Below, in pieces: positions 1 to 6,483 of a stretch of DNA of 9,575 nucleotides. The stretch is from JABMMZ01 sp044377005 (lineage in GTDB: Bacteria > Bacteroidota > Bacteroidia > NS11-12g > UBA955). Position 1 is the first letter of the stretch, and each line of letters begins with the position of its first letter. The stretch lies in the NCBI GenBank assembly GCA_044377005.1, contig JBILJV010000076.1:1-9575 (forward strand), written 5' to 3'. The notes below the pieces were generated by a model. The model made no database searches. It saw only the letters and a list, made by a program, of their open reading frames with translations, and was not told the origin of the DNA. A program made the translations under genes and the position numbers.

Positions 1-155
1 ATTGCGCTGTTTCAACAGAAATTCCTGTTATTATTTCTCGGAATGGCTTAATTCAAACTCTGACGATTACAACAACCCAAGACCCTAAAATCAGTGTTTC
101 GATTAAAGTAAATAGCGCTGCAAACAATCAAAAATGGTTGAGCAAAAAACAGTAA
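1..155 (+). CDS. 3' end of a probable M61-family peptidase (PDZ-domain end), partial
   Basis: An open frame runs in from the left edge (first full codon at 3) and ends at TAA 153-155, giving about 50 residues. The readable tail contains VIISRNG, then LTIT, then KISVSIKV, and ends NNQKWLSKKQ. A beta strand with R-N-G, a second strand, then a short 'Q-x-W-L' ending is how the C-terminal PDZ region of M61 (glycyl aminopeptidase-like) proteins usually finishes. M61 enzymes are zinc aminopeptidases exported to the periplasm in Bacteroidota. The catalytic HExxH domain would lie outside the window, so the family call rests only on the resemblance of this short tail from memory. It could be the end of another PDZ protein, such as a protease. 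Confidence 0.45.
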   Translation, partial: CAVSTEIPVIISRNGLIQTLTITTTQDPKISVSIKVNSAANNQKWLSKKQ

Positions 156-259
156 AATGCATTTTTAATAAATGCTATTTTCCAAAAAAATCAATCTATA
201 TACCAAATGAATTAGAAGAAATTACTTCACAGCTCAGAAAACCTGATGGTGTCAAATAG
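134..259 (+). pseudogene. Possible remnant of a class I SAM-methyltransferase N-terminus
   Basis: A 41-codon frame starts at ATG 134, overlaps the preceding gene by 22 bases and ends at TAG 257-259. Its last part reads IPNELEEITSQLRKPDGVK. The pattern 'E-L-x-x-I-x-x-Q-L-x-x-P-x-G' resembles the N-terminal helix of short class I SAM-dependent methyltransferases common in Bacteroidota, which normally continues with a glycine-rich stretch and the SAM-binding fold. Here it stops immediately, and no continuation is seen in the next bases in any frame. If real, it is a decayed or deletion-truncated gene. The similarity is recalled, not computed, and the fragment may be chance. Confidence 0.25.
159..180 (+). 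terminator. Weak hairpin after the left-edge gene
   Basis: GCATTT (159-164) pairs with AAATGC (170-175) around a 5-nt loop and is followed by TATTT. It sits 4 nt after the TAA of the left-edge gene, where a terminator is expected. The stem is only 6 bp and AT-rich, so termination strength is doubtful. Confidence 0.25.
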
Positions 260-298
260 AACTGTACTTGAGAATAAATTTTCAAAACAGATACAGTT
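260..298. other. Two-tier imperfect hairpin upstream of the T9SS gene
   Basis: AACTGTA (260-266) is complementary to TACAGTT (292-298). Nested inside, TTGAGAA (268-274) pairs with TTTTCAA (279-285), allowing one G-U pair, around loop TAAA. The two tiers are separated by 1 nt on the left and 6 nt on the right. GATATATTTTTC follows, so it could act as a terminator for upstream transcription or as a structured leader. Function is not evident. Confidence 0.35.
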
Positions 299-358
299 GA
301 TATATTTTTCATTAAAAATTTACAATTTTTTTCAATTTAAAATTTTGAAAATCTTGTT

Positions 359-366
359 TAATATTG
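359..366 (+). promoter_or_regulatory. Candidate -7 element for the 809-aa gene
   Basis: TAATATTG differs from the Bacteroidota -7 consensus TAnnTTTG at one position and is identical to the element proposed here for aroA. It lies 16 nt before ATG 383. No clear -33 TTTG is found about 20 nt upstream (only ATTT at 335-338), and the surroundings are very AT-rich, so a chance match is quite possible. Confidence 0.25.
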
Positions 367-382
367 TTGTAATTTTTATTCC

Positions 383-2812
383 ATGAAAAAACATATTTTA
401 TTTTATACATTATTTTTCATTTTTCAACTACCCACATTTAGTGCTATGGCACAATGGGAAGAATTAATTGGACGCAAAACATTTTCAATTAACTCATCTT
501 TAACTAATATTAGCAGCGATGCATTAGGAAATATTTATTGTGTAGGAGGAGTCGTTAATGACAGTGGCAAAATATATGTTGCTAAATGGGATGGGAATAA
601 TTGGACCGAAGTTGGAGGCATGAATAGTTTAGCTGCCAATTCTAGTATAAATGATATTTTTATTGATGCAACAGGAAATATATACACTGCAGGTGAATTC
701 ACCAATAAAGATGGCAGAATGTATGTGGCAAAATGGGATGGTTCCAAATGGAGTGAATTAGGTGGAACAAATACTCTTGGTGCCAATCGAACTATACAAA
801 CTATTTGTAATGATGCTGCAGGCAATATTTATGCAGCAGGTCAATTCTTTAATTCCTCCCAAAAACCATATATTGCAAAATACAATGGAACAACATGGAC
901 CGAACTTGGATCAGTTAACCCTTTTGGTGTCGGTGACAATATAAAATGTATAATTAGTGATGCTGCTGGAAACATTTATGCATCAGGATACTTTACAAAT
1001 AAAAATGGGAAATACTATGTGGCTAAATTTAATGGGACTACTTGGACTGAATTAGGAGGGAACAACCCTTTAAACGCTAATAATTCAATTGAAAGCATAT
1101 GCATTGACAAAGACGGAAATCTTTATGCAGCAGGTTATTTTACAAAATTAACAAACAAATTTTATGTAGCTAAATTCAATGGCACATCATGGAGTGAAGT
1201 AACAGGATTTGGCCAATTTAATTTATTTAGAGCTAATGATGCAATTTTAACATTAAACACAGATAAATTGGGCAATATTTATGCTGCTGGAAAATTTACA
1301 AACATCAACAAAAATTGCTATGTCGCAAAATTCGATGGCACCTCTTGGTTGGAACTAGGTGGCACAAATGCTTTAGCTGCAAATAATCCAATTCATAATA
1401 TATGCTTTGACCCTTCAGGAAACTTATATGCAGCTGGAAACTTTTACATTAATCATAGCAATGTCCAAAACAATCCTTTGCAAAAATATGTAGCTAAATA
1501 TAATGGTAACACATGGTTAGAGCTAGGAGGCACAAAAGTTTTAGCTGCTAATTCTACTATTTTTTCTTTGCACGCAGATGATTCAGGAACTATTTATACT
1601 GGAGGAGCATTTAACAAAAGTAACCAACATTTTATTGGCAAATTCGACGGTAACATTTGGAACAGATTGGGAGAATTTTATTCAGCGCCAATTCCATCTC
1701 CTGGATTAACCCGCATCAATAGTATAATTAGCGACACCAAAGGGAATATTTATATTGCAGGAAGTATTGGAATTGAAGGTGTTGCCAAATGGAATGGAAC
1801 CAATTGGAGTGAATTAGGAGGCAGTAATTCATTAAAACCAATTGGACCAATTTTATCTTTATGCACTGATGCAAAAGGAAACATATATGCTGCTGGCTAT
1901 CTTAGTAACAATAGTGGTAATAATTATGTCGCTAAATTCGACGGCATCTCATGGAGTGAACTTGGAGGAAGTAACTCTCTTGGAACAAGTGATGAAACAA
2001 TTGAAAGTATTTGCACTGATCATTTGGGGAACATATACGCAGCTGGCAAATTCTACAAGAATAATAGAAAATATTATGTAGCTAAATATAATGGCAATGC
2101 ATGGATTGAATTGGGCACTAATGATACATTTACAACATCTTCAATTACCCCTATTTGCATTGATGCTTCAGGAAATATTTATGGAGTGGTTAAAAACATT
2201 ATAGGAGATAATTACGTAGCCAAATGGGATGGAACTAAATGGAGCGAATTAGGCGGAAAGAATGCTCTGGGCGCAAATGGTGATATCAAAACTATTTGTT
2301 CTGATAAGTCAGGAAATATTTTTGCGGCAGGAGATTTCAAAGACAATGTTGGTGCTTACAATTATGTTGCTAAATATAATGGTTCTAATTGGAGTGAATT
2401 GGGAGGTTGGGGTTCTTTAAAGGCTACTGGCATTATTTTTAGTATTTGTTCTGACAAATCAGGGAATATATACGCTGCAGGCGATTTTACAGATTTTCCA
2501 GGTAGTGCAAGAGTTGGCTATTCATATGTAGCTAAATGGACTAACAATAATTCGACCATCAATTCAGACTTAAAATTCAACAATCAAGTTATTATTTATC
2601 CTAATCCCACAAAAAGTACCATAAATATAAATACTAATAAAAATCTAATTGGATCTAGTTACTCTATTTACAATAGTTTAGGTCAATTATTATTATTCGG
2701 AAAAATGAATTCAGAAAACACAGAAATTGACCTAAGTCATTTATCTGCTGGGTTTTACTTCTTATTTGCAGGAGAAACCCATACCAAATGTTATAAATTA
2801 ATTAAAGAATAG
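383..2812 (+). CDS. Secreted repeat protein (probable beta-propeller) with T9SS type A sorting domain
   Basis: 809 residues. Residues 1-24 form a signal peptide (basic MKKH, hydrophobic core, cleavage likely after AMAQ). Residues 25-719 hold 14 units of about 49 residues with the pattern W-x-E-L-G-G, then I-x-x-I-C-x-D-x-x-G-N-I-Y-A-A-G-x-F, then Y-V-A-K-W/F/Y-D/N-G. Each unit would give roughly four short beta strands, consistent with propeller blades. Residues 736-809 are a T9SS type A sorting domain: it opens V-I-I-Y-P-N-P, has Y-S-I-Y-N-S-L-G-Q-L in the middle, S-A-G-F-Y-F near the end, and closes K-L-I-K-E. The protein should therefore cross the inner membrane by Sec and the outer membrane by T9SS, then be released or anchored at the cell surface. 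No catalytic motif is visible; a binding or adhesive role is only a guess. ATG 383 is chosen because the signal peptide begins there. It appears monocistronic. Confidence 0.88.
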   Translation: MKKHILFYTLFFIFQLPTFSAMAQWEELIGRKTFSINSSLTNISSDALGNIYCVGGVVNDSGKIYVAKWDGNNWTEVGGMNSLAANSSINDIFIDATGNIYTAGEFTNKDGRMYVAKWDGSKWSELGGTNTLGANRTIQTICNDAAGNIYAAGQFFNSSQKPYIAKYNGTTWTELGSVNPFGVGDNIKCIISDAAGNIYASGYFTNKNGKYYVAKFNGTTWTELGGNNPLNANNSIESICIDKDGNLYAAGYFTKLTNKFYVAKFNGTSWSEVTGFGQFNLFRANDAILTLNTDKLGNIYAAGKFTNINKNCYVAKFDGTSWLELGGTNALAANNPIHNICFDPSGNLYAAGNFYINHSNVQNNPLQKYVAKYNGNTWLELGGTKVLAANSTIFSLHADDSGTIYTGGAFNKSNQHFIGKFDGNIWNRLGEFYSAPIPSPGLTRINSIISDTKGNIYIAGSIGIEGVAKWNGTNWSELGGSNSLKPIGPILSLCTDAKGNIYAAGYLSNNSGNNYVAKFDGISWSELGGSNSLGTSDETIESICTDHLGNIYAAGKFYKNNRKYYVAKYNGNAWIELGTNDTFTTSSITPICIDASGNIYGVVKNIIGDNYVAKWDGTKWSELGGKNALGANGDIKTICSDKSGNIFAAGDFKDNVGAYNYVAKYNGSNWSELGGWGSLKATGIIFSICSDKSGNIYAAGDFTDFPGSARVGYSYVAKWTNNNSTINSDLKFNNQVIIYPNPTKSTININTNKNLIGSSYSIYNSLGQLLLFGKMNSENTEIDLSHLSAGFYFLFAGETHTKCYKLIKE
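455..2539 (+). repeat. 14 in-frame ~147-bp coding repeats
   Basis: Residues 25-719 divide into exactly 14 units when each is taken from W-x-E-L to the following Y-V-A-K-W. The first unit starts right after the signal peptide and the last ends at YVAKW 715-719. Most units are 46-51 residues; those numbered 5, 6, 8 and 14 from this start are longer or distorted in a loop. Best conserved are G-N-I-Y-A-A-G and Y-V-A-K. DNA copies differ at many synonymous sites, so the array is old rather than freshly amplified. Confidence 0.8.
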
Positions 2813-2974
2813 TTGTTTAATTCTCCCAAATCCAACAAAGAAAAGTTTGAATTATTGTGCAACAACAATCACTTTGAGATTTTAGAACTAACACCCATTA
2901 CGGAGCAAATAAAGAGTCATTTATTTCAGGATATCATCAGAAAATATTGGATTGCAAGCGTGAATCCAAAGTAG
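2813..2974 (+). pseudogene. Orphan coding fragment, possibly the C-terminal end of MutY
   Basis: Directly after the TAG of the 809-aa gene, and in the same frame, 53 codons stay open to TAG 2972-2974 with protein-like composition (SPKSNKEKFELL, then HFEILELTPITEQIKSHLFQ and IIRKYWIAS). There is no start codon of its own. The series 'I-K-x-H-L-x-Q-x-I-I-x-K-Y-W' resembles the NUDIX-like C-terminal part of adenine glycosylase MutY, where a K/R-H-x-x-S-H-Q motif precedes an aromatic strand. The canonical second His and the Ser are not preserved. The T9SS sorting domain is already complete before the TAG, so this is not a natural extension of that protein. I read it as the remnant of a displaced gene; the MutY identity is tentative. 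Confidence 0.4.
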
Positions 2975-2981
2975 AAATGTT

Positions 2982-2989
2982 AAAAAAAT
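2982..2989 (-). terminator. T-run terminating rnpB
   Basis: On the minus strand the 3' half of the RNase P P1 helix (GATTGCCTT) is followed at once by ATTTTTTT (A-run 2982-2988 on the plus strand). The P1 3' strand pairs with the far 5' end of the RNA rather than forming a local hairpin, so exact termination here is inferred from the T-run and the expected 3' end. Confidence 0.5.
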
Positions 2990-3370
2990 AAGGCAATCTA
3001 TAAGCCGGGTTCTGTACTTTAATTTGCATTAAAGCGTTTGTCATTTATCTATTGCAACCTACCCTCCATGGTATTAAAGCAAGCTTTAAAATCGGACGGG
3101 TCGCCCTCATCCCATGGTATATTTGGTCTTACAACCCACAAGGTTTATCCCATGCCAATATTACTACTCACATGCGTAGGCTCTTACCCCACGTTTTCAC
3201 CTTTTCCCCTTACACGGACTACATCCGCCATAGGGGTAGTTATTTTCTGCGACCCTGTCTGTCAACTAACATTCCTGTTAATTGCCCACCCTTTCAAGTG
3301 GTGTGGTACCCTGTGTTGCCCGGACTTTCCTCACCGCAATTAAGCAGCGCGACAAACCGATTGCCTTGCT
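2989..3370 (-). ncRNA. rnpB: RNase P RNA (type A)
   Basis: This is the catalytic RNA of RNase P, which cuts 5' leaders from tRNA precursors. Read on the minus strand, it has the universally conserved 5' block GAGGAAAGTCCGGGC (plus-strand 3318-3332, start of helix P4) and the conserved 3' block ACAGAACCCGGCTTATAG (2998-3015). The ends form a 9-bp P1 helix: AAGGCAATC (3359-3367) with GATTGCCTT (2990-2998). The central AAGAGCCTAC (3177-3186) fits the conserved J11/12 region, and GGGCGACCCGTCC matches the usual domain after it. Length is about 380 nt, normal for a bacterial type A RNA. The 5' end is placed near 3370 from P1 and from a -7 element just upstream. Long open frames on the opposite strand here are artefacts. 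It is transcribed divergently from the S46 peptidase gene. Confidence 0.96.
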
Positions 3371-3371
3371 G

Positions 3372-3379
3372 CAAACTTA
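3372..3379 (-). promoter_or_regulatory. rnpB promoter, -7 element
   Basis: On the minus strand TAAGTTTG exactly matches the Bacteroidota -7 consensus TAnnTTTG. It ends 4 nt before the P1 helix of rnpB begins, so the start site falls at or just before the RNA's 5' end. No TTTG is found at the usual 17-23 nt upstream. Confidence 0.65.
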
Positions 3380-3472
3380 ATACTATTTAACGGATTATTA
3401 ATTCAGATTGCAAAACTTATGGTAAGTGCCGTAAACGTTTAACGAAAAAAACGTCCCTTGAACCTTAAAAAG

Positions 3473-3504
3473 TTTGTATTTGACACAAAAAAAAGGGTAC
3501 TTTG
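3473..3504 (+). promoter_or_regulatory. Promoter of the S46 peptidase gene
   Basis: TTTG (3473-3476, -33 element) is followed after 21 nt by TACTTTG (3498-3504), a -7 element with one nucleotide fewer than TAnnTTTG. The expected start site is near 3510, about 16 nt before ATG 3526. This rules out the upstream TTG at 3502 as a start, since it lies inside the -7 element. Confidence 0.55.
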
Positions 3505-3525
3505 CGCAGATTTTATACCAAAAAA

Positions 3526-5673
3526 ATGAAAAAAATATACTCGATTATGATGATTGCTGTGTTGTTTTTTAGCAACATTGCAAAAGCAGATGAAGGCATG
3601 TGGTTTTTGATGTTTTTAGAAAAAAACAACATCCGCGACATGCAAAAAATGGGCTTGAAATTAACAGCCGAAGAAATTTACAGCATTAACAACTCTAGCT
3701 TAAAAGATGCTATTGTTCAATTTAATGGTGGTTGCACCGGCGAAATTATTTCAAAAGATGGTTTGGTTTTAACCAATCACCACTGTGGATATAACGCCAT
3801 TGCTGAACTTTCTTCTCCTGAAAATAACTACCTCAGAGATGGCTATTGGGCACCTAACAAACAAGCTGAACTAAAACCTAAAAGTTTATTCGTTCGTTTC
3901 TTTGTTAGAATGGACAATGTTTCTGACAGAATTTTGAAATTGGTCAATGATACCATGACTGAATTGAGAAGAGAAGCTGTTATTAACAAAGAAATCGCTG
4001 CCATTCAAAAAGAAAATGACGGTGGTGGCAAATATGTTGTTTCTGTTCGTCCTTTTTTCCAAGGAAATGAATACTACTATTTTGTTTACCAAGATTACAA
4101 AGATGTTCGCTTTGTTGGAACTCCAACAGAAAGTATTGGTAAATTCGGAGGTGATACTGACAATTGGGAATGGCCTCGTCACACAGGTGATTTCTCTTTG
4201 TTCAGAGTCTATGCTGACAAAGATGGCAATCCAGCTGAATACTCTACAGAAAATGTTCCATTAAAACCAAGACAACACTTAAGCATTAACTTAAACGGTG
4301 TAAAAGAAGGCGACTATGCTATGATTTTAGGCTACCCTGGCAGAACGAACAGATGGATGCCCGCTCAAGGTATTGAACAAAACGTAAAATTCGCTTACCC
4401 TGCTTGGGTTGAAGGTTCAAAAACAGGCATGGATAACATGAAAAAATACATGGACAAAGACGATAAAATTCGTTTGGACTATGCTGGTAAATATGCGCAA
4501 GTGGCTAACTACTGGAAAAACCGTCAAGGGATGATTGATGCTTTAACACAACACCAAACTGTAAAAGCAAAAACAGCACAAGAAGTGGCTTTTAACAAAT
4601 GGGCTAATAAAAAAGAAAACAAAGCAAAATATGGACAAGCGATTACTGAAATCAATCAGTATTATGCAATGACCAATGAGAAATCAAGACACGACAACTA
4701 CTTGATGACTTACTTCAGAACTTCTTCTTTGGGAACTTTACCTGCTAACTTAGGTAGACAATTAAAAGCATACTCAAAAGCTGACTCAGCTAAAAAAGTT
4801 GAATTATATGGCAAATTAAAAGGCGCTATTGAAGAAACTTATGCAACAATTTACATGCCTTTGGAAAAAGATGTAATGGCTGCTCAATTGAATTTATACA
4901 GCAGTAAAGCAGGTTACAAACTGGCTCCAATCGTTGAAAAACTAGCTAAAAACAACAACAAAGATTTTAGCAAATATGTAAACTCAGCCTTTGAATTGAG
5001 TATTTTTGCCTCTAAAGACAGACTTTTAGCCTTTTTAGACTACCCTTCTGAAGCTTTGATTGATGCTGACCCATTGTTCCAATTGGCAAGTCAATTAGTA
5101 GACCACTATAACCAAAAAAGCGAAGAATTAAAAACTGCTGAAAACAACTACTCACGTTCTTTCAGATTGTTTGTTGATGGTTTGCAAAAATCTAATCCTA
5201 AAGGTAAGTTTTATCCAGATGCTAACTCAACACTTCGTTTAACTTATGGTAAAGTAAGAGCTTTACCTGCAGACAAACGCAATGATGCTACGATTAACAA
5301 TTACACCACTTTGGATGGTATGGTTAAAAAACACAAACCAGGTGACAATGAATTTGACCTTTCTCAACCATTAATCGACTTGTATAACAAAAAAGACTAT
5401 GGCCAATATGCAGACAAAGCAGGTTATATGCCGGTAAACTTCCTAACTGACAATGACATTACAGGAGGAAACTCAGGATCACCGGTATTGAATGGCAAAG
5501 GCGAATTAATTGGTTTGGCATTTGACGGTAACATTGAAGCAATGGCAGGTGACGTTATATTCGATGCTAAATTACAAAGAACCATCAATGTTGATATTCG
5601 TTTTGTATTGTTCATTATTGACAAATACGCAGGCGCAAAACACATTGTAGATGAATTAACGATTGTAAAATAA
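3526..5673 (+). CDS. dpp7: S46-family dipeptidyl-peptidase, DPP7 type
   Basis: 715 residues, close to characterised DPP7/DPP11 (about 710-720). Residues 1-21 are a signal peptide ending A-K-A, and the mature protein starts D-E-G-M-W-F as S46 enzymes do. The trypsin-like triad is present: His86 in TNHHCGY, Asp222 in HTGDFS, Ser650 in GGNSGSPV. Asn213-Trp214 (DNWEWPRH) and Asp667 match the residues that hold the substrate's free N-terminus, fitting removal of N-terminal dipeptides. The residue 18 after the catalytic Ser is Gly668 (LAFDGN). DPP7 enzymes have Gly there and prefer hydrophobic P1 residues, whereas DPP11 has Arg and prefers Asp/Glu. The enzyme should act in the periplasm, turning oligopeptides into dipeptides for uptake. 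ATG 3526 is chosen because it opens the signal peptide and follows the promoter. Single gene, closed by a strong terminator. Confidence 0.93.
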   Translation: MKKIYSIMMIAVLFFSNIAKADEGMWFLMFLEKNNIRDMQKMGLKLTAEEIYSINNSSLKDAIVQFNGGCTGEIISKDGLVLTNHHCGYNAIAELSSPENNYLRDGYWAPNKQAELKPKSLFVRFFVRMDNVSDRILKLVNDTMTELRREAVINKEIAAIQKENDGGGKYVVSVRPFFQGNEYYYFVYQDYKDVRFVGTPTESIGKFGGDTDNWEWPRHTGDFSLFRVYADKDGNPAEYSTENVPLKPRQHLSINLNGVKEGDYAMILGYPGRTNRWMPAQGIEQNVKFAYPAWVEGSKTGMDNMKKYMDKDDKIRLDYAGKYAQVANYWKNRQGMIDALTQHQTVKAKTAQEVAFNKWANKKENKAKYGQAITEINQYYAMTNEKSRHDNYLMTYFRTSSLGTLPANLGRQLKAYSKADSAKKVELYGKLKGAIEETYATIYMPLEKDVMAAQLNLYSSKAGYKLAPIVEKLAKNNNKDFSKYVNSAFELSIFASKDRLLAFLDYPSEALIDADPLFQLASQLVDHYNQKSEELKTAENNYSRSFRLFVDGLQKSNPKGKFYPDANSTLRLTYGKVRALPADKRNDATINNYTTLDGMVKKHKPGDNEFDLSQPLIDLYNKKDYGQYADKAGYMPVNFLTDNDITGGNSGSPVLNGKGELIGLAFDGNIEAMAGDVIFDAKLQRTINVDIRFVLFIIDKYAGAKHIVDELTIVK

Positions 5674-5689
5674 GTTTATTTTATCCTAT

Positions 5690-5727
5690 AAAAAAAAGCC
5701 CTTCATGTTATTGAAGGGCTTTTTTTA
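5690..5727. terminator. Strong intrinsic terminator, likely bidirectional
   Basis: GCCCTTCA (5698-5705) pairs perfectly with TGAAGGGC (5712-5719) around a 6-nt loop. Seven T follow (5720-5726) and a run of A precedes, so it can work from either side. It lies 24 nt after the S46 peptidase stop at the start of the stem. Confidence 0.92.
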
Positions 5728-5756
5728 TGTCTAACATATTTAAACTTTTTTATGCC

Positions 5757-5780
5757 GTTGTTGGTGTTATCACCAACAAC
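5757..5780 (-). repeat. REP palindrome, left copy (inverted)
   Basis: GTTGTTGGTG, loop TTAT, CACCAACAAC form a perfect 10-bp stem. The loop is the reverse complement of the ATAA loop of the two intact downstream copies, and the flanking GCC on the left mirrors the GGC that follows those copies. This copy is therefore in the opposite orientation, upstream of the RAYT gene. Confidence 0.85.
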
Positions 5781-5841
5781 CCCAACTTTGGAGCTAAAAC
5801 TTCATAATACAAATCTAAACCAATTAGTAAACTGATTCAAT

Positions 5842-5849
5842 TACATTTG
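5842..5849 (+). promoter_or_regulatory. RAYT gene promoter, -7 element
   Basis: TACATTTG matches TAnnTTTG exactly and ends 6 nt before ATG 5856. The transcript would begin at or within a base or two of the start codon, i.e. be nearly leaderless. No -33 TTTG is seen at the usual spacing, so activity may be low. The TTG at 5847 lies in this element and is unlikely to be the start. Confidence 0.5.
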
Positions 5850-5855
5850 TTGAAT

Positions 5856-6401
5856 ATGAAGACAATTTCATCCAAAATAAACAGAACAGATAACCCAATT
5901 ATTTTCTTCACAGCAACTATACTGAAGTGGCAAACCCTATTAGTTGACAATGAACGAAAAGACATCATTATTTCTAGTCTTCAATATTTACACAATAGCA
6001 AGAAAATCAAAGTCGGTGGTTTTGTAGTGATTCCAAATCATATCCACTTAATTTTAAGATTGAATGATAATTATCCAAGAAAAGACTTCCAAAGAGATTT
6101 TTTAAAATACACAGCTCAACAAATTAAGTTTCATATTGTAAAAAATAATGAAAAACTGTTAGACAATTTTGTAAGCACACAAAAGGATAGAGCTTTCCAA
6201 ATATGGGAACGAAATCCATTATCAGTTGAATTATACAATTTAAAAATTGTAAACCAAAAGCTAGAATATATTCATCAGAATCCTTGTACAGAAAAATGGA
6301 TGCTTTCTAAATTCCCCGATGACTATAAATACAGTAGTTGCAGATTCTATTATAATCAATTCAGTGAATTTAACTTCATTACTCATATTAATGATTTATG
6401 A
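5856..6401 (+). CDS. REP-associated tyrosine transposase (RAYT), Y1/HUH family
   Basis: 181 residues, the usual RAYT size. Members are IS200/IS605-like single-strand DNA nucleases that bind and cut REP hairpins; most are single-copy and not flanked by classical IS ends. The order of motifs fits: FFTATILKWQ (beta strand 1, residues 17-26), GGFVVIPNHIHLIL (54-67) with the metal-binding HUH pair His62 and His64, RDFLKYTAQQIKFH (80-93) with Tyr85 the likely nucleophile, then FQIWERNPLSVELY, KLEYIHQNPC and YKYSSCRFYY, typical of the family's C-terminal half. Some relatives, as I recall them, have Phe where Tyr85 is, so its catalytic role is not certain. ATG 5856 is preferred over TTG 5847. Four copies of a 24-nt palindrome surround it, which strongly supports the REP pairing. 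It reads as intact. Confidence 0.9.
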   Translation: MKTISSKINRTDNPIIFFTATILKWQTLLVDNERKDIIISSLQYLHNSKKIKVGGFVVIPNHIHLILRLNDNYPRKDFQRDFLKYTAQQIKFHIVKNNEKLLDNFVSTQKDRAFQIWERNPLSVELYNLKIVNQKLEYIHQNPCTEKWMLSKFPDDYKYSSCRFYYNQFSEFNFITHINDL

Positions 6402-6406
6402 TGGAG

Positions 6407-6430
6407 ATTGTTGGAGATAAAACCAACCAC
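6407..6430 (+). repeat. Degenerate REP palindrome
   Basis: ATTGTTGGAG, ATAA, AACCAACCAC matches the intact repeat at 20 of 24 positions, starting 5 nt after the RAYT stop. Only an inner stem of about 5 bp (GTTGG with CCAAC) remains, so it has probably lost function. It is preceded by TGATGGAG, as is the copy at 6524, and a GCTGAA follows 10 nt after it. Confidence 0.65.
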
Positions 6431-6451
6431 TGGCAAGCAAGCTGAAAATTG

Positions 6452-6475
6452 GTTGTTGGTGATAACACCAACAAC
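6452..6475 (+). repeat. REP palindrome, right copy 1
   Basis: GTTGTTGGTG, loop ATAA, CACCAACAAC: perfect 10-bp stem, identical to the copy at 6524 and followed by the same GGCTGAA. It faces opposite to the copy at 5757, so intact REPs bracket the RAYT gene as inverted repeats. Confidence 0.87.
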
Positions 6476-6483
6476 GGCTGAAT

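Noticed and set aside
535..825. Minus-strand open frame of 96 codons inside the repeat protein gene, and similar shadows elsewhere
   Set aside because: They run opposite or out of frame to a clearly coding sequence and have no recognisable features.
3038..3390. Two overlapping open frames of about 100 codons on the plus strand
   Set aside because: They are antisense to rnpB, whose conserved blocks and P1 helix explain this stretch fully; the peptides show no protein-like pattern.
3432..3441. Perfect 10-bp palindrome TAAACGTTTA between rnpB and the S46 peptidase gene, considered as an operator
   Set aside because: It is AT-rich, short, single-copy and about 30 nt upstream of the -33 element; chance cannot be excluded.
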